Assembly: GCF_900119485.1 (NCBI RefSeq)
Contig: NZ_FPJZ01000010.1
Coordinates: 1-64,000 of the forward strand
Direction of reading: 5' to 3'
Origin: Thermoactinomyces sp. DSM 45891
GTDB taxonomy: Bacteria > Bacillota > Bacilli > Thermoactinomycetales > Thermoactinomycetaceae
Length of the DNA stretch: 64,000 bases
Shown: positions 60,899-64,000 of the stretch, piece by piece
Layout of the letters: the number at the start of each line of letters is the position of its first letter
How positions within the stretch are numbered: the first letter of the stretch is position 1
Made by a program: the position numbers and the translations under genes
The notes under the pieces: model-generated
Told to the model about the DNA's origin: nothing
The model's input: the letters and a program-made list of their open reading frames with translations, nothing else
Database searches by the model: none

Positions 60899-62943
60899 GT
60901 TTGGCTCAGTATCCGGTTGATGTGTTGTCGGGTGTTGGACCTCAACGGAAGCAACATCTGGAGGAGCTAGGAATTTCTACGATTCAGGATGTTTTAGAGT
61001 ATTATCCATATCGTTATATCGACTATCGGGTGACAGATTTAGGGGAGGCAGAGCATGAATCCCAAGTAACCGTTCAAGGAAAAGTGTATCAAACCCCTAG
61101 CTTCCGGTGGTTTAAAAAAAATAGCTCCAGGTTATCCGCCCGTCTAGATGTGGATGGAATTATTGTGCAAGTGGTATGGTTTAATCAACATTTTTTAAAG
61201 GACAAACTGATTCCCGGAAAAACGATTATGGTATCGGGGCGCTTTGATCGTCATAAACTGGAGATTTTAGCGAAGCGGACATTTGTGAGTCAGGCTGAGC
61301 AAGAGAAGCAGGCAGGTCGCTTAGAGCCTGTTTACTCTGTAAATGCGAATGTACAAATAAACTGGCTACGCAAATTGATCGAAGAGGCTTATAGGCGATT
61401 TGGAGGGGAAATCGAAGAGATTTTACCTTCTGATATCATCGACCAATACCGTCTGCTTCCCCGTGCCACAGCGATGTACTACCTACACTTTCCTAAAGGA
61501 CAGCAAGAAGGTCATCAGGCACGCAGACGGATGGCCTATGAAGAACTCTTCCTTTATGAAGCAAAATTACTTTATCTCCGAAGGCTTCAAAAAACAGAAG
61601 TAGAAGGTATTTCCCACCGTTTTGACCATGAGAAGGTCGAGGAATTGGTTTCCAGATTGGATTTTCCATTGACAAGCGCACAGAGGCGAGTCGTAGATGA
61701 AATCTTAGATGATCTACAAGCTGCTCCTCAGATGAATCGATTATTACAGGGGGATGTGGGATCTGGAAAAACCGTGGTTGCCGCGATTGTCTTATATGCT
61801 AACTACTTATCTGGTTACCAAGGTGCGCTCATGGTTCCAACGGAGATCTTAGCGGATCAACACGCCGAATCGTTACGGACCATTTTAGGCCCACTAGGTC
61901 TTACAATTGTCTCCCTTACAGGGAATATGAAAGCAAGAGAACGCCGAGATACGTTAAGCCAGATTCAAATGGGACTAGCCGATATTGTAGTAGGGACACA
62001 TGCTCTCATTCAAGAAGGGGTTGTGTACCGTCAACTAGGTCTCGTGATTACGGATGAACAACATCGTTTTGGTGTTAAACAACGTGCATTGCTCCGTGAA
62101 AAAGGGAGTAATCCAGATGTCCTATTCATGACAGCGACTCCGATCCCCCGTACTCTAGCCATCTCTGTCTTTGGAGAAATGGATATTTCTACGATCGATG
62201 AGATGCCAGCTGGACGACAACCGATTGATACATATTGGGTGAAAAAAGACTTGTTTCCCCGCATCGTTACCTTTTTTGAAAAAGAGTGCCAGACAGGTCA
62301 TCAGGTATACGTGATTTGTCCACTTATCGAAGAGTCAGAGAAGTTAGATTTGCAAAATGCGCATGACTTATACGAACAACTGACCTTGGAGCTTTCTCCT
62401 GTGCGGGTAGGCCTTCTTCATGGGAAAATGAATTCAGCGGAAAAAGAAGAAGTGATGCGAGCATTCTCGGAAAATGAAATTCAGGTTCTAGTCTCCACGA
62501 CAGTCGTTGAGGTAGGTGTAAACGTTCCCAATGCTACGGTGATGGTGATCTATGATGCCGATCGCTTCGGCCTGGCTCAGCTTCACCAGTTGCGTGGACG
62601 TGTAGGGAGGGGTGGTGGCGCATCTACTTGTGTTCTAGTTGCCGATCCACGTTCCGAGCAAGGGAATGAACGGATGCGTGTGATGACCGAGACAACTGAC
62701 GGATTTGAGATCTCACGACGTGATCTAGAGATGAGGGGGCCTGGCGACTTCCTAGGCGTGAAGCAGAGCGGGCTTCCTGTGTTTAAAGTTGCTAATTTGG
62801 CGGAGGATTTGAAGATCATGGAGGTAGCTAGAGCGGACGCGGCTCTAATCGTCAATGACCCTGAGTTTGGCTCCAAACCAGAGACGAAGCTAATTTATGA
62901 CCGTTTGCAGGCTGAGGGATTGGAGAGTAAGAGTTTTGATTAA
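60895..62943 (+). CDS. recG: ATP-dependent DNA helicase RecG
   Basis: This 682-residue branch-migration helicase remodels stalled forks and recombination intermediates. The N-terminal wedge domain contains YYPYRYIDYR and an OB fold. The helicase lobes have Walker A GDVGSGKTVVA near 285, DEQH near 387, MTATPIPRT, and the C-terminal GRVGRGGGASTC with a TRG-type tail. It overlaps sdaAA by four bases and is followed by a strong terminator, so it ends the conserved cluster here. Confidence 0.97.
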   Translation: MSLAQYPVDVLSGVGPQRKQHLEELGISTIQDVLEYYPYRYIDYRVTDLGEAEHESQVTVQGKVYQTPSFRWFKKNSSRLSARLDVDGIIVQVVWFNQHFLKDKLIPGKTIMVSGRFDRHKLEILAKRTFVSQAEQEKQAGRLEPVYSVNANVQINWLRKLIEEAYRRFGGEIEEILPSDIIDQYRLLPRATAMYYLHFPKGQQEGHQARRRMAYEELFLYEAKLLYLRRLQKTEVEGISHRFDHEKVEELVSRLDFPLTSAQRRVVDEILDDLQAAPQMNRLLQGDVGSGKTVVAAIVLYANYLSGYQGALMVPTEILADQHAESLRTILGPLGLTIVSLTGNMKARERRDTLSQIQMGLADIVVGTHALIQEGVVYRQLGLVITDEQHRFGVKQRALLREKGSNPDVLFMTATPIPRTLAISVFGEMDISTIDEMPAGRQPIDTYWVKKDLFPRIVTFFEKECQTGHQVYVICPLIEESEKLDLQNAHDLYEQLTLELSPVRVGLLHGKMNSAEKEEVMRAFSENEIQVLVSTTVVEVGVNVPNATVMVIYDADRFGLAQLHQLRGRVGRGGGASTCVLVADPRSEQGNERMRVMTETTDGFEISRRDLEMRGPGDFLGVKQSGLPVFKVANLAEDLKIMEVARADAALIVNDPEFGSKPETKLIYDRLQAEGLESKSFD

Positions 62944-62964
62944 GATGAGGTGGTTTTTATATGA

Positions 62965-63010
62965 AACTAAATAAAACCTAACTGATCGTTTGGTTAGGTT
63001 TTATTTAGTT
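62965..63010 (+). terminator. Intrinsic terminator of recG
   Basis: A perfect 18-bp stem (62965-62982 with 62993-63010). The 3' arm is rich in T, giving a clear end to the cluster. Confidence 0.9.
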
Positions 63011-63359
63011 GGAAGGGCCAATAAATATGACCTCTTGGTGGTGATGCAAAGAGGCCATTCATAGAATAGGTGAACTTTATGACGAAATTATAATCAGAAA
63101 AACGAAAATCGCAGCTGTTACTGGTTTTGTTTGTGCGCTTCTATATTATTATTTGGGTGATGGGTTGGATGGTCTAATCGGCTATACTGTCATTACGAGT
63201 TGCATAGTGATTTCCTTCATTATCCATAATCATTTCTTTTTCGAAATACAATTATTTTCTTTCATAACGTTCATTTATTAAATATTCTTAACATATAGTG
63301 TGATGATGGATGTAACATGAGCTCTCTTGAATATCAATTTTAATCTGGAGGTGTTTTTT
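63011..63359 (+). other. Intergenic region with a possible relic of a small membrane protein
   Basis: On the plus strand the frame ending at the TAA at 63279-63281 reads as about 60 mostly hydrophobic residues from roughly 63095 (AAVTGFVCALLYYYLGDGLDG, then further helices). It has no ATG, GTG or TTG start and meets a stop upstream, so it looks like a decayed membrane-protein gene or a chance frame. The final 75 bases lead to the Cyt homologue; its promoter is not obvious. Confidence 0.35.
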
Positions 63360-64000
63360 ATGAAATATCCACGTCAAAGAATATATACCATTTCAAGTAT
63401 TAGCAAAGGTGATGGGACTATTTTAAGGACTCCTCGTATACAAGAAGAGGTTCCCTATGAATATAAGAATCTGATGGGAGTAGAGCTGGCTAAACTTCAA
63501 CAAGCACTGATACAGGCATCCAAGTTTAATCGAGCGATAAATCCACTATCACACTCCCTTAGCTTATCCAAGGCAAATGATATAGCCAGACGCAATCGAA
63601 TGATGGTGGTAGACAAAAAAGAAACAACCTTAATCAAAAGCAAGATAGAAGTAGGCAAAATGGTAAACCACATTTTTCATTTCTTAAAGAAATTTATAGG
63701 TAATTCACTAAACAAGGGGCTCTTTAACGAATTATCGTTCTCTATACAAAAAATTTTTACTGATTTATATCTCGAAGAAAGCTCTAATTGGATTTTTTGG
63801 AAAGCTAAAAGTGCACGCAGTACTACATATATATATAACATGCTTCTGGCTATTCAAGAATTGGATAGCAATCATTTAATTATTGTACCAATGAGCTATG
63901 AAGTCCATGTTAACACGAGTATGGAACAGGTTCTGAATTTAACTTATAAGGATATTCATGACTTTGAAGTTAAAATTTCAATTCTTAAGGTATACAGTGT
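63360..64000 (+). CDS. Cyt-type cytolytic delta-endotoxin homologue 2 (3' end outside window)
   Basis: The frame opens at ATG 63360, 6 bases after CTGGAGGTG, and stays open for 213 codons to the window edge. It aligns with the Cyt homologue at 20260-20904 and with remembered Cyt1Aa: FNRAINPL (57-64), a helical middle, SSNWIFW (141-147), TTYIYNMLLAIQ (155-166), VPMSYEVHV (176-184) and QVLNLTYKD (190-198). It has a longer head (about 45 residues) than homologue 1 and lacks a signal peptide. It diverges clearly from homologue 1, so it is not a recent copy. Whether it is an active toxin cannot be told. Confidence 0.8.
   Translation, partial: MKYPRQRIYTISSISKGDGTILRTPRIQEEVPYEYKNLMGVELAKLQQALIQASKFNRAINPLSHSLSLSKANDIARRNRMMVVDKKETTLIKSKIEVGKMVNHIFHFLKKFIGNSLNKGLFNELSFSIQKIFTDLYLEESSNWIFWKAKSARSTTYIYNMLLAIQELDSNHLIIVPMSYEVHVNTSMEQVLNLTYKDIHDFEVKISILKVYS

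Noticed and set aside
60300..60957. Open frames opposite sdaAA
   Set aside because: They are low-complexity shadows produced by the alanine/glycine-rich codons of sdaAA.
1..64000. CRISPR arrays, tRNA or rRNA genes, prophage modules, plasmid or chromosome replication origin
   Set aside because: No regularly spaced repeats, cloverleaf or rRNA sequences, phage structural genes or initiator genes were seen.

Overview
The window comes from a spore-forming, low-to-moderate G+C Firmicute. I infer a member of the Thermoactinomycetaceae or a close Bacillales relative. The evidence is a chromosomal backbone in Bacillus order (yloC-remA-gmk-rpoZ-coaBC-priA-def-fmt-rsmB, then rlmN-prpC-prkC-rsgA-rpe-thiN-spoVM-[rpmB]-yloU-fakA-degV-sdaAB-sdaAA-recG), a tricistronic ger germination operon, spoVM, and a subtilase that reads like thermitase of Thermoactinomyces. 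The genus cannot be fixed from this window.

Positions 1-8.2 kb are accessory DNA. Leftward-transcribed genes encode an ABC exporter (one ATPase and three membrane subunits, the last cut by the window edge). Behind it lie three tandem paralogous small secreted proteins with duplicated promoters and leaders. Next come an IS3/IS150-type transposase remnant, a multiply frameshifted M28 peptidase pseudogene, a GNAT acetyltransferase and a 193-bp element with about 37-bp terminal inverted repeats. Positions 8.2-26.3 kb hold mostly monocistronic housekeeping and transport genes: cadA/cadC, a Ca-type P-ATPase, dapF, a DUF3153 lipoprotein, pgi, a glycolipid-binding-like protein, an APC permease, a nitroreductase, a Vpr-like subtilase, a MurJ/SpoVB-type flippase and fabV.

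The most notable genes are two homologues of Cyt-type cytolytic delta-endotoxins. One is complete (20260-20904, minus strand, with a possible sigma-K promoter). The other runs off the right edge (63360-64000, plus strand). Both keep the Cyt core landmarks (WIFW, the TxY-YN-LxAIQ segment and the late beta strands), but the complete one lacks most of the N-terminal and the C-terminal extensions that are proteolytically removed from B. thuringiensis Cyt1Aa.

From 26.4 to 35.1 kb runs the yloC-rsmB cluster for nucleotide and cofactor synthesis, replication restart and translation. The conserved rsmB-rlmN junction is interrupted by about 14 kb. This insert carries a ddl-murF-alr peptidoglycan-precursor operon behind a long AT-rich leader with 11-bp direct repeats, an APH-type phosphotransferase, an orphan BtuF-like protein, an AraC regulator facing an Atu4866-family lipoprotein and an SDR enzyme, a thermitase-like subtilase and a gerA-type operon. 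The backbone then resumes at rlmN and ends with a strong terminator after recG.

No tRNA, rRNA, CRISPR array or prophage was recognised. All statements about family membership come from reading the sequence and remembered family features; no database search was run.
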